From LMUY01 sp965199165 (GTDB lineage: Bacteria; Pseudomonadota; Alphaproteobacteria; Acetobacterales; Acetobacteraceae): DNA of 64,000 bases. Made by a program: the position numbers and the translations under genes. Position 1 is the first letter of the stretch. Each line of letters opens with the position of its first letter. Of this stretch, positions 41,481-50,718 are shown piece by piece. Under the pieces are notes generated by a model. That model saw only the letters and a program-made list of their open reading frames with translations, ran no database searches and had not been told where the DNA came from. The DNA lies in NCBI GenBank assembly GCA_965199165.1, contig OZ240681.1:1240001-1304000 (forward strand), given 5' to 3'.

Positions 41481-43622
41481 ATGGCGAGACGCTGGGTTTA
41501 TGCGGCGGTGGCGGTTCCGGTCGTCCTGGTCGCGGGCGCCGCCACGGTGGCGCTATCGTTCGACCCCAACAGCCAGAAGCAGCGCATCGTCGAGGCGGTG
41601 CGCCGGGCGACCGGGCGGGAGCTGACCCTGGCCGGCCCGGTCCGGCTCGGTTGGTCATGGACGCCCGTGCTGGAGGCGGAGGACGTTTCGTTCGCCAACA
41701 TGGCGGGCGGCACCCGTCCGGCCATGGCCACGGCGGCCCGGATGGAAGCCCGGCTGAAGCTATGGCCGTTGCTGTCCCACCAGGTCGAACTGGCCTCCAT
41801 CACGCTGGTGCGGCCGGACATCCTGGTCGAGACGGACGCGGCGGGCCGGGGCAACTGGCAGTTCGACCGCGCCGCCGCCCCTGCCACGGGGACGCCGTCG
41901 CCGGGACCCCGCACCCGCACGGTGGTGGACCGCCTGCGCGTCGAGGCCGGGCGGGTGACCTGGCATGACGGGCAAACCGGGCGGACGATCGTCGCGGACG
42001 TGCCGCAGGCGATGATGGAGGGCGGCGACGGCCCGCTGCACGTGGTGGCCACGGCGGACCTGGCCGGAACCGCCGTGACGGTGGACGCGACGCTGGGCCG
42101 TGCCGCGCAAGGGGCAGCCGAGCTGCCGGGCCCCTGGCCTGTCGCCGTCGCGGCGCGGGTGGGGGATGCCACGCTCGATCTGAAGGGAATGGCCGACCCC
42201 GCCGGCCGCACCCTGTCCGGACGGATCGACGCGACGGTCCCGGACCTCGCCCGGCTGGGCACGTTGCTGCAAGAGCCGGGCTTGCTGCCGCTGCACGAAA
42301 TCCACCTGGCTGCGACGCTGCCCACGGGTGGCGGCTTGCCGCAGGACGTGTCGCTCCAACTGGGTGCCGCCGACCTCGGGGCGCTGCTGCCGGGCGCAGC
42401 GCTCGGCAAGCTCTCGCTGACCTGGCCGGCCGGGCAGCCGGCGCGGCTTGAGGCCGAGGGCGCGCTGGCCGGCGCGCCTTGGCACGTGAGCAGCGGGCTG
42501 GTGCCGGCCGGCACGGGCGCGGCGCTGCGGGCTCTGAGCGTGTCATCGGCGATCGGCGACCTGGCGGGTGACGTGGCCGTGGCCGTGTGGCCGCAACGCA
42601 TGTTGCGGGGCACGCTGGTGTCGAACCGCATCGACCTCGATGCCCTCCGGGCCATGTCGCGACCCGCCCCCCCGGCGCCGGCCCCGGGGATGCCCGTGCC
42701 GGGACCAGCGCCCGCCAGCGCCCCTCGCCTGTTCTCCGACACGCCGCTGCCGTGGGCGGCGCTGCGCCGGGCCGACGTCGACCTCCAACTCTCCGTCGGC
42801 GCGCTGCGTGGCGGAGGCGCCGATTACCGTGACATCTCGGTGCACGTCGCCCTCCAGGATGGCGTCCTGCGCGTCGACCCGGCGTCGTTGCAGGCGCCCG
42901 AGGGGCGGGTGGCCTTCTCCGCCAGCGCGGATGCGCGCCAGCCGGACCCGCCCGTGGCCGTGGCGCTGCGCTCGGCCGCGTTCGCCATCGATCCGCTCCT
43001 GCAAGCCTTTGGCCTGCCCGCCGGGTCGGACGGGACCGCTGACCTGGACGTGGCCCTGCACGCCGCCGGCGCCTCGCCGCACGCCCTGGCGTCGAGCCTG
43101 GACGGCCATGTCGGCATCGCCCTGGTGGACGGGGAGCTCTCGAATGCTGCGCTGTCGGCCGCGCTGGGGGACGTGCTGCGCACCGCCGGGGCGCGGCTGG
43201 ACGCCGCCGGGCGCAGCCACGTGCGCTGCCTGGCGGTCCGCGCCGACGCGCTGGGAGGCCAGGTCACCTTGGCGGCGATGAAGCTGGACACGGCCCGCCT
43301 GTTGCTGGAGGGGAGCGGGACGGTGAACCTCGCCGACGAGACGGTGGCCCTGCGGCTGCACCCGCTGCTCCGGCTGGGCGGCGCCGGAGTGTCGGCGCCG
43401 ATCCGCCTGGATGGGCCGCTCGGCCGCCCGGCGGTCGGCATGGACACGCTCGGCGGCGCCGGCCGCGTTGGGGTGGTGATCGGCGGCCTGGCTGGGCCGG
43501 CGGAAAGCTGCACGGCGGAGCTGACGGCGGCGCGGGACGGCCGGGCAGGGCCGCTGCCGGCCGACATGCCCGCGGGGAAGGGAGGCAAGCCGGCCGACCT
43601 GCTGCGCGGATTGCTGCGGTGA
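41481..43622 (+). CDS. AsmA family protein
   Basis: A 713-residue protein anchored by one N-terminal transmembrane helix (WVYAAVAVPVVLVAGAATVA), then the AsmA N-terminal pattern ATGRELTLAGPVRLGWSWTP and LLSHQVELASITLVRPDIL. The remainder is beta-rich, as expected for the AsmA bridge-like fold, with the C-terminal AsmA_2-type segment (LDGHVGIALVDGEL, ALRLHPLLRLGGAG). AsmA proteins are thought to carry phospholipid or affect outer-membrane assembly. ATG at 41481 with AGGGG upstream; the stop overlaps the ATP12 gene start. Confidence 0.88.
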   Translation: MARRWVYAAVAVPVVLVAGAATVALSFDPNSQKQRIVEAVRRATGRELTLAGPVRLGWSWTPVLEAEDVSFANMAGGTRPAMATAARMEARLKLWPLLSHQVELASITLVRPDILVETDAAGRGNWQFDRAAAPATGTPSPGPRTRTVVDRLRVEAGRVTWHDGQTGRTIVADVPQAMMEGGDGPLHVVATADLAGTAVTVDATLGRAAQGAAELPGPWPVAVAARVGDATLDLKGMADPAGRTLSGRIDATVPDLARLGTLLQEPGLLPLHEIHLAATLPTGGGLPQDVSLQLGAADLGALLPGAALGKLSLTWPAGQPARLEAEGALAGAPWHVSSGLVPAGTGAALRALSVSSAIGDLAGDVAVAVWPQRMLRGTLVSNRIDLDALRAMSRPAPPAPAPGMPVPGPAPASAPRLFSDTPLPWAALRRADVDLQLSVGALRGGGADYRDISVHVALQDGVLRVDPASLQAPEGRVAFSASADARQPDPPVAVALRSAAFAIDPLLQAFGLPAGSDGTADLDVALHAAGASPHALASSLDGHVGIALVDGELSNAALSAALGDVLRTAGARLDAAGRSHVRCLAVRADALGGQVTLAAMKLDTARLLLEGSGTVNLADETVALRLHPLLRLGGAGVSAPIRLDGPLGRPAVGMDTLGGAGRVGVVIGGLAGPAESCTAELTAARDGRAGPLPADMPAGKGGKPADLLRGLLR

Positions 43623-44320
43623 AACGTGTCTGGTCCACGGCCTCTGTCGTGCCGCAGCCCGATGGCTGGGGTGTGGCCCTGGACCACAAGCCGCTGCGCC
43701 TGCCGGACGGTCCGGCGTTGCTGGTGCCACAGCCCGCCCTGGCGACCGCGATCGCGGCGGAGTGGCAGGTGGCGGGGTTGGCCAGCGGGCAAATCGACTA
43801 CGCCGACGTGCCGCTGACCCGCCTGGCCGGGACGGCGCAGCTCCGCATCGTCCCGGACCCGGCGCCGGTCGCGGCGGCGCTGGCGAAGTATGGGGAAACG
43901 GACCTGCTCTGCTACCACGCCGACGCGCCGCCGGCGCTGGTGGCGCGGCACGAGGCAGCGTGGCGTCCCTGGCTGGAATGGTCACGGCTGACGCTGGGAG
44001 CGGCGCTCACGGTGACGACGGGGGTGGGCTACGTGAAGCAGCACCCGGACGCGGTCGCGGCGCTGCATCGGGCGGTGGCGGCAGAGAACGGGTGGGTGCT
44101 GGCCGGCCTGGGGATCGTCGTGCCGGCGCTCGGCAGCGTCGTGCTGGGGCTGGCCGTCGCGCATGGGGCTCTTACCGCAGCGGAGGCCCATGCCGTCTCC
44201 CGCGTCGACGAGTCGTTCCAGATCGAGCAATGGGGGGCTGACGCGGAGGCGGAGCGGCGGCAGGCCCACGTGGCGGCGGACATCGCCAGTGCCGCCTCCT
44301 TCATGGAACTGGTACGATGA
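43619..44320 (+). CDS. ATP12 family chaperone (F1-ATPase assembly)
   Basis: A 233-residue protein of the ATP12 family: RVWSTASVVPQPDGWGVALD, KPLRLPDGPALLVP, AAEWQVAG, GETDLLCYHADAP and the C-terminal helix AVSRVDESFQIEQWGADAEAE. ATP12 helps assemble the F1 alpha subunit, in alphaproteobacteria as in mitochondria. GTG start overlapping asmA (GTGA) and stop overlapping the acylphosphatase start (ATGA), so the three are translationally coupled. Confidence 0.92.
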   Translation: MKRVWSTASVVPQPDGWGVALDHKPLRLPDGPALLVPQPALATAIAAEWQVAGLASGQIDYADVPLTRLAGTAQLRIVPDPAPVAAALAKYGETDLLCYHADAPPALVARHEAAWRPWLEWSRLTLGAALTVTTGVGYVKQHPDAVAALHRAVAAENGWVLAGLGIVVPALGSVVLGLAVAHGALTAAEAHAVSRVDESFQIEQWGADAEAERRQAHVAADIASAASFMELVR

Positions 44321-44586
44321 GAGCCAAGCGCGTGGTGATCACCGGCCGGGTTCAGGGCGTGGGCTACCGGGACTGGATGGTCGCACAGGCTCGGACCCTC
44401 GGGGTCGCGGGCTGGGTGCGCAACCGAGCCGACGGCGCCGTCGAGGCGCTGGTGTATGGCGAGGTGGACGCCGTGGAGGAGTTGCTACGCGCCTGCCGCC
44501 GCGGCCCGCGCCTGGCGTCGGTCAGCCGGATCGAGGAGCATTGGGACGAGCCGCCAACGGAGCCTGGCTTCATCCGCCGGGCATGA
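44317..44586 (+). CDS. acyP: Acylphosphatase
   Basis: An 89-residue acylphosphatase: GRVQGVGYRDWMV with catalytic Arg18, AGWVRNRADGAVEA with catalytic Asn36. It hydrolyses acyl phosphates such as carbamoyl phosphate or 1,3-bisphosphoglycerate. The length (~90) is standard. It overlaps the ATP12 gene by 4 bp and ends at the edge of a hairpin that terminates the convergent transcript. Confidence 0.95.
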   Translation: MRAKRVVITGRVQGVGYRDWMVAQARTLGVAGWVRNRADGAVEALVYGEVDAVEELLRACRRGPRLASVSRIEEHWDEPPTEPGFIRRA

Positions 44587-44611
44587 AAAAAGCCCCGGGG
44601 TTCGCCCGGGG
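44587..44611 (-). terminator. Intrinsic terminator of the Bax-inhibitor-1 gene
   Basis: On the minus strand GCCCCGGG-CGAAC-CCCGGGGC forms an 8-bp GC stem directly followed by TTTTTT. It lies 23 bases past the stop of the minus-strand gene. It sits at the junction with the convergent acyP gene and may limit both transcripts, although only the minus strand has the U-run. Confidence 0.85.
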
Positions 44612-44633
44612 CCCATCCAGGCGCAGCTGGACG

Positions 44634-45404
44634 TCAGTTGTTGCTGCTACGGTTCCCGGTCAGCTGGAGCAGGAGCATGAACAGGTTAATGAAGTTCAGA
44701 TAGAGGCTAAGCGCGTCGTACACACTGCGCTTGCCAGCCTGATCCGGGCCCTCGGAGTAGGCATACTGCGTGTAGGTCAGCTTGATGCGCTGCGTGTCGT
44801 AGGCGGTCAGCCCGACGAAGACGAGCACGCCGACGATGCTGATCATGAACTGCAGGGCACTGCTGGCGACGAAGATGTTGACGACGCTCGCCAGGATGAC
44901 GCCGAACAGGCCCATCATCAGGAACGAGCCCATCCCCGTCAGGTCCCGCCGGGTCGTGTAGCCGATCAGGCTCATGGCGCCGAACGTGGCAGCCGTGATG
45001 AAGAACGTCCGCACGATCGATTCGCCGCTGTAGGCGAGGAAGATCGAGGTGAGGCTGGCGCCCATGGCTGCGCAGAACGCCCAGAAGATGGCCTGGACCG
45101 CAGTGCGGGAAAGCCGGTTGACTCCGAAGGACAGCACCAGGACGAAGGCGAGCGGCGCCAGCATCGCCACGATAGCGAGCGGGCCCTGGGTGCGGTGCAG
45201 GCCGAACTGCGTCTGCACGACCGGGTAGAACAGGTTGATCAACTGGGTATGCGCGACGCCATACGCGACGATGCCCGTCAGCAACAGGCCCGACGTCATC
45301 CAGTTGTAGACGCGCAGCATGTAGGCCCGCAGCCCGGCATCGAGCACCGCGGCATTGGCGGCGCTAGCCGGCGCGTAGGTACGGGAGTCAGGAGTGTAGG
45401 CCAT
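44634..45404 (-). CDS. Bax inhibitor-1/YccA family membrane protein
   Basis: A 256-residue protein with about seven transmembrane helices and family features: LRVYNWMTSGLLLTGIVAYG, SIFLAYSGESIVRTFFITAA, GYTTRRDLTGMGSFLMMGL, and the C-terminal FVGLTAYDTQRIK followed by LNFINLFMLLLQL. Members are pH-sensitive calcium leak channels or modulators of membrane proteases (YccA). A single gene with its own terminator. Confidence 0.94.
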   Translation of the reverse strand: MAYTPDSRTYAPASAANAAVLDAGLRAYMLRVYNWMTSGLLLTGIVAYGVAHTQLINLFYPVVQTQFGLHRTQGPLAIVAMLAPLAFVLVLSFGVNRLSRTAVQAIFWAFCAAMGASLTSIFLAYSGESIVRTFFITAATFGAMSLIGYTTRRDLTGMGSFLMMGLFGVILASVVNIFVASSALQFMISIVGVLVFVGLTAYDTQRIKLTYTQYAYSEGPDQAGKRSVYDALSLYLNFINLFMLLLQLTGNRSSNN

Positions 45405-45607
45405 GGCCTATGTGTTTCCTCGAACAGGGCGAAATGCCCGTTGCACCTATGTTGGCGAAAGCGGAAAAGCAATCAAGTGGATTTCGTACACTTAACCTGC
45501 ACCGGTCCGGAAATCGAGCTTCACCATCCGGCAAGCACCGGCGTTGTTTGGACCTGGCGGCGGCGGCCCGGCAGGATAGTCTGGCGCCGCAGCAGAGAGG
45601 TGCGCCG

Positions 45608-46831
45608 ATGGATTCGAACATGGTGACGCGGCCGGAGGATGTGGGGCTGTCCGCGACGCAGCTGGCGCGCGTGGTGGATTGGGCGCAGCGCCTGGTCGAT
45701 GCCGGCAGGCTGCCCGGGGTGACCACGATGATCGCGCGCCGTGGCCGGGTGGCGCACCTGCATTGCTGCGGCCTGGCGAACCGGGCCACGGGGTTGGCCA
45801 TGGCGCCCGACACCATCGTGCGCATCTATTCCATGACAAAGCCGCTCACCAGCCTCGCCATCATGATGCTGTACGAGCAGGGGTTGTTCCAACTGGACGA
45901 CCCGATCAGCCGCTTCCTGCCTGCCTTCACCCATATGCGGGTGGCCGCCGGCGGGCAGCGCGGCAAGGTGGACACCGTGCCGGCAGCGCGGGAGATCACC
46001 TTCCGCGACCTGCTGACCCACACGGCGGGGCTGACCTACGGCTTCATGCAGTCGACCCTGGTGGACGGGCTGTATCGCGACCGCGGCATCGACTTCCAGA
46101 CGGCGGACTGCACGCTCGGTGAGTTGGTGGAGCGCGTGGCCGAACTGCCGCTGCTGGCGCAGCCCGGTGCCGAGTGGAACTACAGCGTCGCCACCGACGT
46201 GCTGGGCCACCTGGTGGCGGTGATCGGGGGCGAGCCGTTCGGCGAATACCTGCACCGCCGGGTCCTCGGCCCGCTGGGCATGGTGGACACCGGCTTCCAC
46301 GTGCCGGCCGCCAAGCACGGCCGCTTCGCCGCGAACTACGCCCGCGCGGCGGACGGGACGTTGGCGATGATCGACGACCCGGCCACCAGCCCCTACCGGG
46401 CGCCGCGCACCATCTGCTCGGGCGGCGGCGGGCTGGTGTCCACCGCCGGGGACTACATGCGGTTCTGCCGGTTCATGCTCAACAAGGGCGAGCTGGACGG
46501 CGTGCGCCTGGTGGGCCGCAAGACGGTCGAGTTGATGACCACCAACCACCTGCGCGGCGACATGGCCGCGATGGGCATGCCGCGCTTCAGCGAGAGCAGC
46601 TACGCCGGGGTCGGCTTCGGCCTCGGCTTCTCCGTCATGCTCGACCCGGCGCAGGCGCAGATCCTGGGCACGCCGGGCGAGTTCGCCTGGGGCGGCGCGG
46701 CCAGCACCGCGTTCTGGGTCGACCCGGCGGAGGAGATGGCGGTGGTGCTGCTCACCCAGCTGACGCCGTCCTCCACCTACCCGATCCGACGGGAGCTGCG
46801 GGTGCTGACGTATGCGGCCATCGTTGATTGA
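45608..46831 (+). CDS. Serine hydrolase (beta-lactamase class C / EstB-like)
   Basis: A 407-residue protein with the Ser-x-x-Lys motif SMTKPL (Ser75, Lys78), the Tyr of the class C family in WNYSVATDVLG, and a C-terminal GGAASTAFWVDP in place of the KTG box. No signal peptide is evident, which fits a cytoplasmic esterase or peptidase rather than a periplasmic beta-lactamase. ATG at 45608 is chosen; the frame upstream is antisense to the Bax-inhibitor gene promoter region. Substrate unknown. Confidence 0.9.
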   Translation: MDSNMVTRPEDVGLSATQLARVVDWAQRLVDAGRLPGVTTMIARRGRVAHLHCCGLANRATGLAMAPDTIVRIYSMTKPLTSLAIMMLYEQGLFQLDDPISRFLPAFTHMRVAAGGQRGKVDTVPAAREITFRDLLTHTAGLTYGFMQSTLVDGLYRDRGIDFQTADCTLGELVERVAELPLLAQPGAEWNYSVATDVLGHLVAVIGGEPFGEYLHRRVLGPLGMVDTGFHVPAAKHGRFAANYARAADGTLAMIDDPATSPYRAPRTICSGGGGLVSTAGDYMRFCRFMLNKGELDGVRLVGRKTVELMTTNHLRGDMAAMGMPRFSESSYAGVGFGLGFSVMLDPAQAQILGTPGEFAWGGAASTAFWVDPAEEMAVVLLTQLTPSSTYPIRRELRVLTYAAIVD

Positions 46832-46964
46832 TCCGATGGCGGTCGGCGTGAGGCAACCGCCCTCACAGCTTAGCTAACTTGACTAAGAAAATATCTGCAG
46901 GTTACGTCCGTCGGCGAGCCGACAAAGCTGGCTTCCCGTGGGCAGCCCGGATGCGGAGAGATGA

Positions 46965-47198
46965 ATGCAACGTGTCACCATCCATGCCGCGAAGACCCAC
47001 CTGTCTAGGCTGATCGAGGCTGCACTCGCCGGAGAGGATGTCGTGATCGCTCGCGGGAGCACCCCGGTTGTTCGCCTCGTGCCCATCACCAGGCAGGCTT
47101 TCCAGGTCGGTGTGCTGGCTGGTCAGCTCGGTTCGGGTCCGGACTTCATGGCACCCTTGGACGCGGAGGAACTCGACCGTTGGGAAGGCGGGCGGTGA
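46965..47198 (+). CDS. Phd/YefM-type antitoxin
   Basis: A 77-residue Phd/YefM antitoxin: VTIHAAKTHLSRLIEAALAG, EDVVIARGSTPVVRLVPI, then a C-terminal toxin-binding tail (AEELDRWEGGR). It represses its promoter and neutralises the VapC product encoded next; its stop overlaps the toxin GTG (GTGA). Confidence 0.93.
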   Translation: MQRVTIHAAKTHLSRLIEAALAGEDVVIARGSTPVVRLVPITRQAFQVGVLAGQLGSGPDFMAPLDAEELDRWEGGR

Positions 47199-47578
47199 GT
47201 TCGGTTCTTCTCGATACGCATGCCTGGGCCTGGAGCCTCTCGGGCGATGAGCGCCTCTCGCCACGGGCCCTGGCGGCCATGCACGACGCTGACACCGTGT
47301 TCGTGAGTCCGATCACCTTCTTCGAAATCGCCCGGAAGGTGCGGCTCGGCAAATGGCCGCAGATGGCCGCCTTCATCGATCGCCTGCCGTCCCTGTTGCA
47401 GTCCCAGGGCGGCAAGGTCGCCGCCTTCGAACCCCGGACCTGCCTTGAGGCCGGCATGATGGAGTGGGCGCATCGTGACCCGTTCGATCGGCTGCTTGCC
47501 GCCACGGCCCGGCAAGACAAGCACCTCCTTGTCTCCGCCGACGCTGTCTTCGACGGGATCGTTCCGCGCGTGTGGTGA
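47195..47578 (+). CDS. VapC-type PIN-domain toxin
   Basis: A 127-residue PIN ribonuclease with intact acidic residues: LLDTHAWAWSLSG (Asp), SPITFFEIARK (Glu), HRDPFDRLLAATA (Asp) and HLLVSADAVF (Asp). The HRDPFDRLLAA motif is typical of VapC partnered with Phd-type antitoxins. GTG start overlapping the antitoxin. This is the only toxin-antitoxin locus in the window where both genes look fully intact and of known type. Confidence 0.93.
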   Translation: MSSVLLDTHAWAWSLSGDERLSPRALAAMHDADTVFVSPITFFEIARKVRLGKWPQMAAFIDRLPSLLQSQGGKVAAFEPRTCLEAGMMEWAHRDPFDRLLAATARQDKHLLVSADAVFDGIVPRVW

Positions 47579-47688
47579 CGGACGATTGTCGTCTGCCTGT
47601 CACGGGGGCAGACGACAAGCGTGGAATGATCGGGTGAATGTACGTCATTGATGGAGAGCCGTCATTCGGCGTGGATTCGATTTCGGAG

Positions 47689-48111
47689 TTAAACGGCATC
47701 ATCTTCGTCTGACAGGGGATTGGCCGGGTAGAAATCCGAAATAAAAAGGATTGCATCCCTCTCTTCCGCCCGAAGCCGTACATCGTCGGGGTGCGATCGA
47801 TATCGCATATCGAGGCCCAGTAGCGCATCGTGTATGTCAGATGGCAATCGTGCAACTGATGTGATGCTGCTCCCAGAATTTCCGATCCCTGTTCGTCGAT
47901 CAAACACCCAAATAGCCTGTGTCGTGACTTGCCGCGTATGCATCTCGTCGCCCACTATATCGACGACCAGACAAATGGCACTGCCATCTGTTTGCCCTCC
48001 CGCACTTGGATACGTGCCATGAACAATATCGCCAACTTGAACGTTCAACAGCTTGGCTTGCACGGAGGACACGGGAGAGTCTCCAATATTGCCTGCACTA
48101 TACGGGTCCAC
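47689..48111 (-). CDS. Hypothetical protein near the Phd/VapC module
   Basis: A 140-residue protein with no recognised domain: LLNVQVGDIVHGTYPSAGGQ and ICLVVDIVGDEMHTRQVTT suggest a small beta-barrel, followed by LPSDIHDALLGLDMRYRSHP and the acidic tail NPLSDEDDAV. Its composition is clearly lower in GC than the surrounding genes, and with the adjacent toxin-antitoxin pair this suggests an acquired segment. Confidence 0.55.
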   Translation of the reverse strand: MDPYSAGNIGDSPVSSVQAKLLNVQVGDIVHGTYPSAGGQTDGSAICLVVDIVGDEMHTRQVTTQAIWVFDRRTGIGNSGSSITSVARLPSDIHDALLGLDMRYRSHPDDVRLRAEERDAILFISDFYPANPLSDEDDAV

Positions 48112-48475
48112 TCTGTTCCTTCAAAGCTTCAGCCAGTAGAGCGCTAACGTCCGCTATGGGTCTAGACTGTGTGGAAACCGGCGGCTACTGAGGCTGGGGT
48201 GTGGAGCTAAGTGCCGGGCCGCTGATGCAGACGATGAGGACCTGAGCACCCGGGCAAATCACGGCCAGTTCTCAGCCCAGCGGGCGAAGCTCACTCCCCC
48301 CATGGGCAACCGCAAACACGTTTTCCCATGGCCTCGGTCGAAAGCGGACGCACCATTCGCAAATCCGACCGGGACGCTCCCATCCGCGGCATTATTGCGT
48401 CCGGGTGACGCGCCGGCCATCATAGTGGCAACAAAGCCAGTCCCGGGCATGCCGGGCAAGAAGGGGGAAGCATCC
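48112..48475. other. 364-bp intergenic region without gene
   Basis: Between the hypothetical gene and the ABC binding-protein gene. No convincing ORF, RNA gene or repeat is visible. It must hold promoters for both divergent genes; GGGGGAAG at its right end is the binding-protein ribosome site. Confidence 0.6.
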
Positions 48476-49801
48476 ATGATCAACCGTCGCCACCTGTTAC
48501 AAGGGACTGCGTCGCTGCTCGCTGCCCCGGCCCTTGTCGAGCGTGTCGGCGCGCAGACGCCGTTCGACTGGAAGCAGTTCAAGGGCCAGTCGCTCACCGT
48601 GTCCATGACCAAGAGCCCGCGCGCCGACGTCATGCAGGCGCACCAGAAGGAGTTCGAGGCGCTGACCGGCATCTCCGTCGACTCGGAGCAGCTGCCGGAG
48701 CAGCAGCAGCGGCCGAAGATGGTGCTGGAGCTGTCGACCGGCCGCCCCTCCTTCGACGTGACGCATTTCTCGCTGCACGTGTCCAAGCGGGTCGTGGGCC
48801 AGGGCAAGTGGCTGGAAGACATGCGGCCCTACGTCGCCAACCCCCAGCTCACCCCGGCGGACTGGGACTTCGCCGATTTCAGCGCGCCGTCGATCGCGGC
48901 GGCGACGCAGCCGGACGGGCGCATGGACTCGCTGCCGCTGGAGACCGATTTCTGGCTGGTGTACTACAACAAGCAGCTGCTGGCGCAGAAGGGCTTCGAC
49001 ACCTTCCCCACCACGCTGGACGACATGATGAAGGCGGCGCACGCCATCACGGACAAGGCGAACGGCACCTATGGCTTCGTCGGCCGCGGCCTGCGCAACG
49101 CCAACGTGCCGGTCTGGACCAGCTTCATGCTGGGCGAAGACCAGGCGACCGTCACGCCGGACGGCGCCAAGCTGCTGACCGACACGCCGGAGGCGATCTG
49201 GGCCGGCGAATACTACAAGACGATCATGCGGGAATGCGCCCCGCCCGGCGTGGTCGGCTTCAACTGGAACGAGAGCCAGACCAGCTTCACCCAGGGCAAG
49301 GTCGGCATGTGGCTGGACGGGGTCGGCTTCGCCCCGCCCTTGCTGGACCCGACCAAGAGCAAGATCGCCGACCATGTCGGGTTCGGCCTGATGCCCGCCG
49401 GGCCGAAGGGGCACCATTGCCCGGTGTTCACCGATGCGATCGGCGTGGCCGCGGCCAGCAAGGTGAAGGGCGCCGCCTACCTGTTCTGCCAATGGGCCAC
49501 CAGCAAGCCGATGCTGCTCAACCTCGTGCGCGCCGGCGGCGGCGCCTCCCCCCGGTTGAGCACCTACGCCGACCCGGCGCTGGTGCGGGACAGCCCGTTC
49601 GGCAAGGAGTGGCTGTCCACCCTGCTCGCCAGCGCCAAGATCGCCCAGCTCGGCCTGCCGGAGATCATCCCGGTGACGGAGTTCCGGGACACGTTCGGCG
49701 TGGCGCTGACGGACATGATCGGCGGCGCCGACACCGCGGCCTCGCTCAAGAAGGCGACGGAGACGTTCCGCCCGATCCTGGAGAAATCCCTGAAGACATG
49801 A
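48476..49801 (+). CDS. Extracellular solute-binding protein, family 1 (sugar/polyol ABC)
   Basis: A 441-residue binding protein with a Tat-like signal (NRRHLLQGTASLLAAPALV) and the family 1 fold: LTVSMTKSPRADVMQAHQKE, ETDFWLVYYNKQLLAQKGFD, TSFTQGKVGMWLDG, and AAYLFCQWATS. It begins a three-gene operon with two MalFG-type permeases, its stop overlapping the first (ATGA). The ATG at 48476 is supported by GGGGGAAG. Likely ligands are sugars, polyols or glycerol phosphates. Confidence 0.9.
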   Translation: MINRRHLLQGTASLLAAPALVERVGAQTPFDWKQFKGQSLTVSMTKSPRADVMQAHQKEFEALTGISVDSEQLPEQQQRPKMVLELSTGRPSFDVTHFSLHVSKRVVGQGKWLEDMRPYVANPQLTPADWDFADFSAPSIAAATQPDGRMDSLPLETDFWLVYYNKQLLAQKGFDTFPTTLDDMMKAAHAITDKANGTYGFVGRGLRNANVPVWTSFMLGEDQATVTPDGAKLLTDTPEAIWAGEYYKTIMRECAPPGVVGFNWNESQTSFTQGKVGMWLDGVGFAPPLLDPTKSKIADHVGFGLMPAGPKGHHCPVFTDAIGVAAASKVKGAAYLFCQWATSKPMLLNLVRAGGGASPRLSTYADPALVRDSPFGKEWLSTLLASAKIAQLGLPEIIPVTEFRDTFGVALTDMIGGADTAASLKKATETFRPILEKSLKT

Positions 49802-50718
49802 GCGCAAACGTCACCGCCGCGCTGGCGGCCAGGCCGGCGACGGTCCGGCAGCGGCGGCGCAACTATGCCCGGCGCTACCGGCTGTTCATCGTGCCGGCCG
49901 GGCTGGTGGTGGCGGCGGTGATCGTCTTTCCCTGGCTGTTCACCCTGTTCATGTCGCTGCAGGATTTCCATGCCGGCGGCGCCATGGCGTTCGCCGGGCT
50001 GGCGAACTACACGCGGATGCTGGGCGACGAGCGCTTCCTGGCCGCCATCCTCCACACGTTGTACTTCACCGCGCTGGCCGTGCTGTTCCCGACGGTGCTG
50101 GGCGTGGCCGCGGCGGTCTGCTTCAACCAGCGCTTTCCGCTGCGCAGCCTGGCCCGCACGGTGTTCATCCTGCCGATGATGGCGACGCCGGTGGCGGTGG
50201 CGCTGGTGTGGACGATGATGTTCCATCCGCAGCTGGGGGTGCTGAACTACCTGCTCACCTCGGTCGGACTGCCGCCGTCCAGCTGGGTGTACGACAGCGC
50301 CACGGTGATCCCGACGCTGGTGATGGTGGAGACGTGGCAGTGGACGCCGCTGGTGATGCTGGTGGTGCTGGGTGGCCTGGCCAGCCTGCCGGCGGACCCG
50401 TACGAGGCCGCGGCGCTGGACGGCGCGTCCGGCTGGCAGTGTTTCACCAAGATTACCCTGCCGCTGGTATGGCCGTTCATCATGGTGGCGCTGGTGCTGC
50501 GCGCGGTCGACGCGTTGAAGGCGTTCGACACCATCTTCGTCATCTCCGGCGGCGGGCCCGGCACGGCGAGCGAGACGGTGAACCTGTACCTCTACCAGGA
50601 GGCGTTCGCGTACTACGACATCGGCTACGCCTCGGCGATCGTCGTGGTGTTCTTCGTGCTGATCCTGCTGGTGACGCTGCTGCTGATGTCGCGCCGGGTG
50701 CAGGCGCGGGCGGCGTGA
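49798..50718 (+). CDS. Sugar ABC transporter permease (MalF/UgpA-like)
   Basis: A 306-residue permease with a basic N-terminus (RQRRRNYARRYRLF) and six helices; the EAA loop is ADPYEAAALDGASGWQCFTKITLP. It forms a pair with the next gene. It overlaps both neighbours by 4 bp. Confidence 0.93.
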   Translation: MSANVTAALAARPATVRQRRRNYARRYRLFIVPAGLVVAAVIVFPWLFTLFMSLQDFHAGGAMAFAGLANYTRMLGDERFLAAILHTLYFTALAVLFPTVLGVAAAVCFNQRFPLRSLARTVFILPMMATPVAVALVWTMMFHPQLGVLNYLLTSVGLPPSSWVYDSATVIPTLVMVETWQWTPLVMLVVLGGLASLPADPYEAAALDGASGWQCFTKITLPLVWPFIMVALVLRAVDALKAFDTIFVISGGGPGTASETVNLYLYQEAFAYYDIGYASAIVVVFFVLILLVTLLLMSRRVQARAA

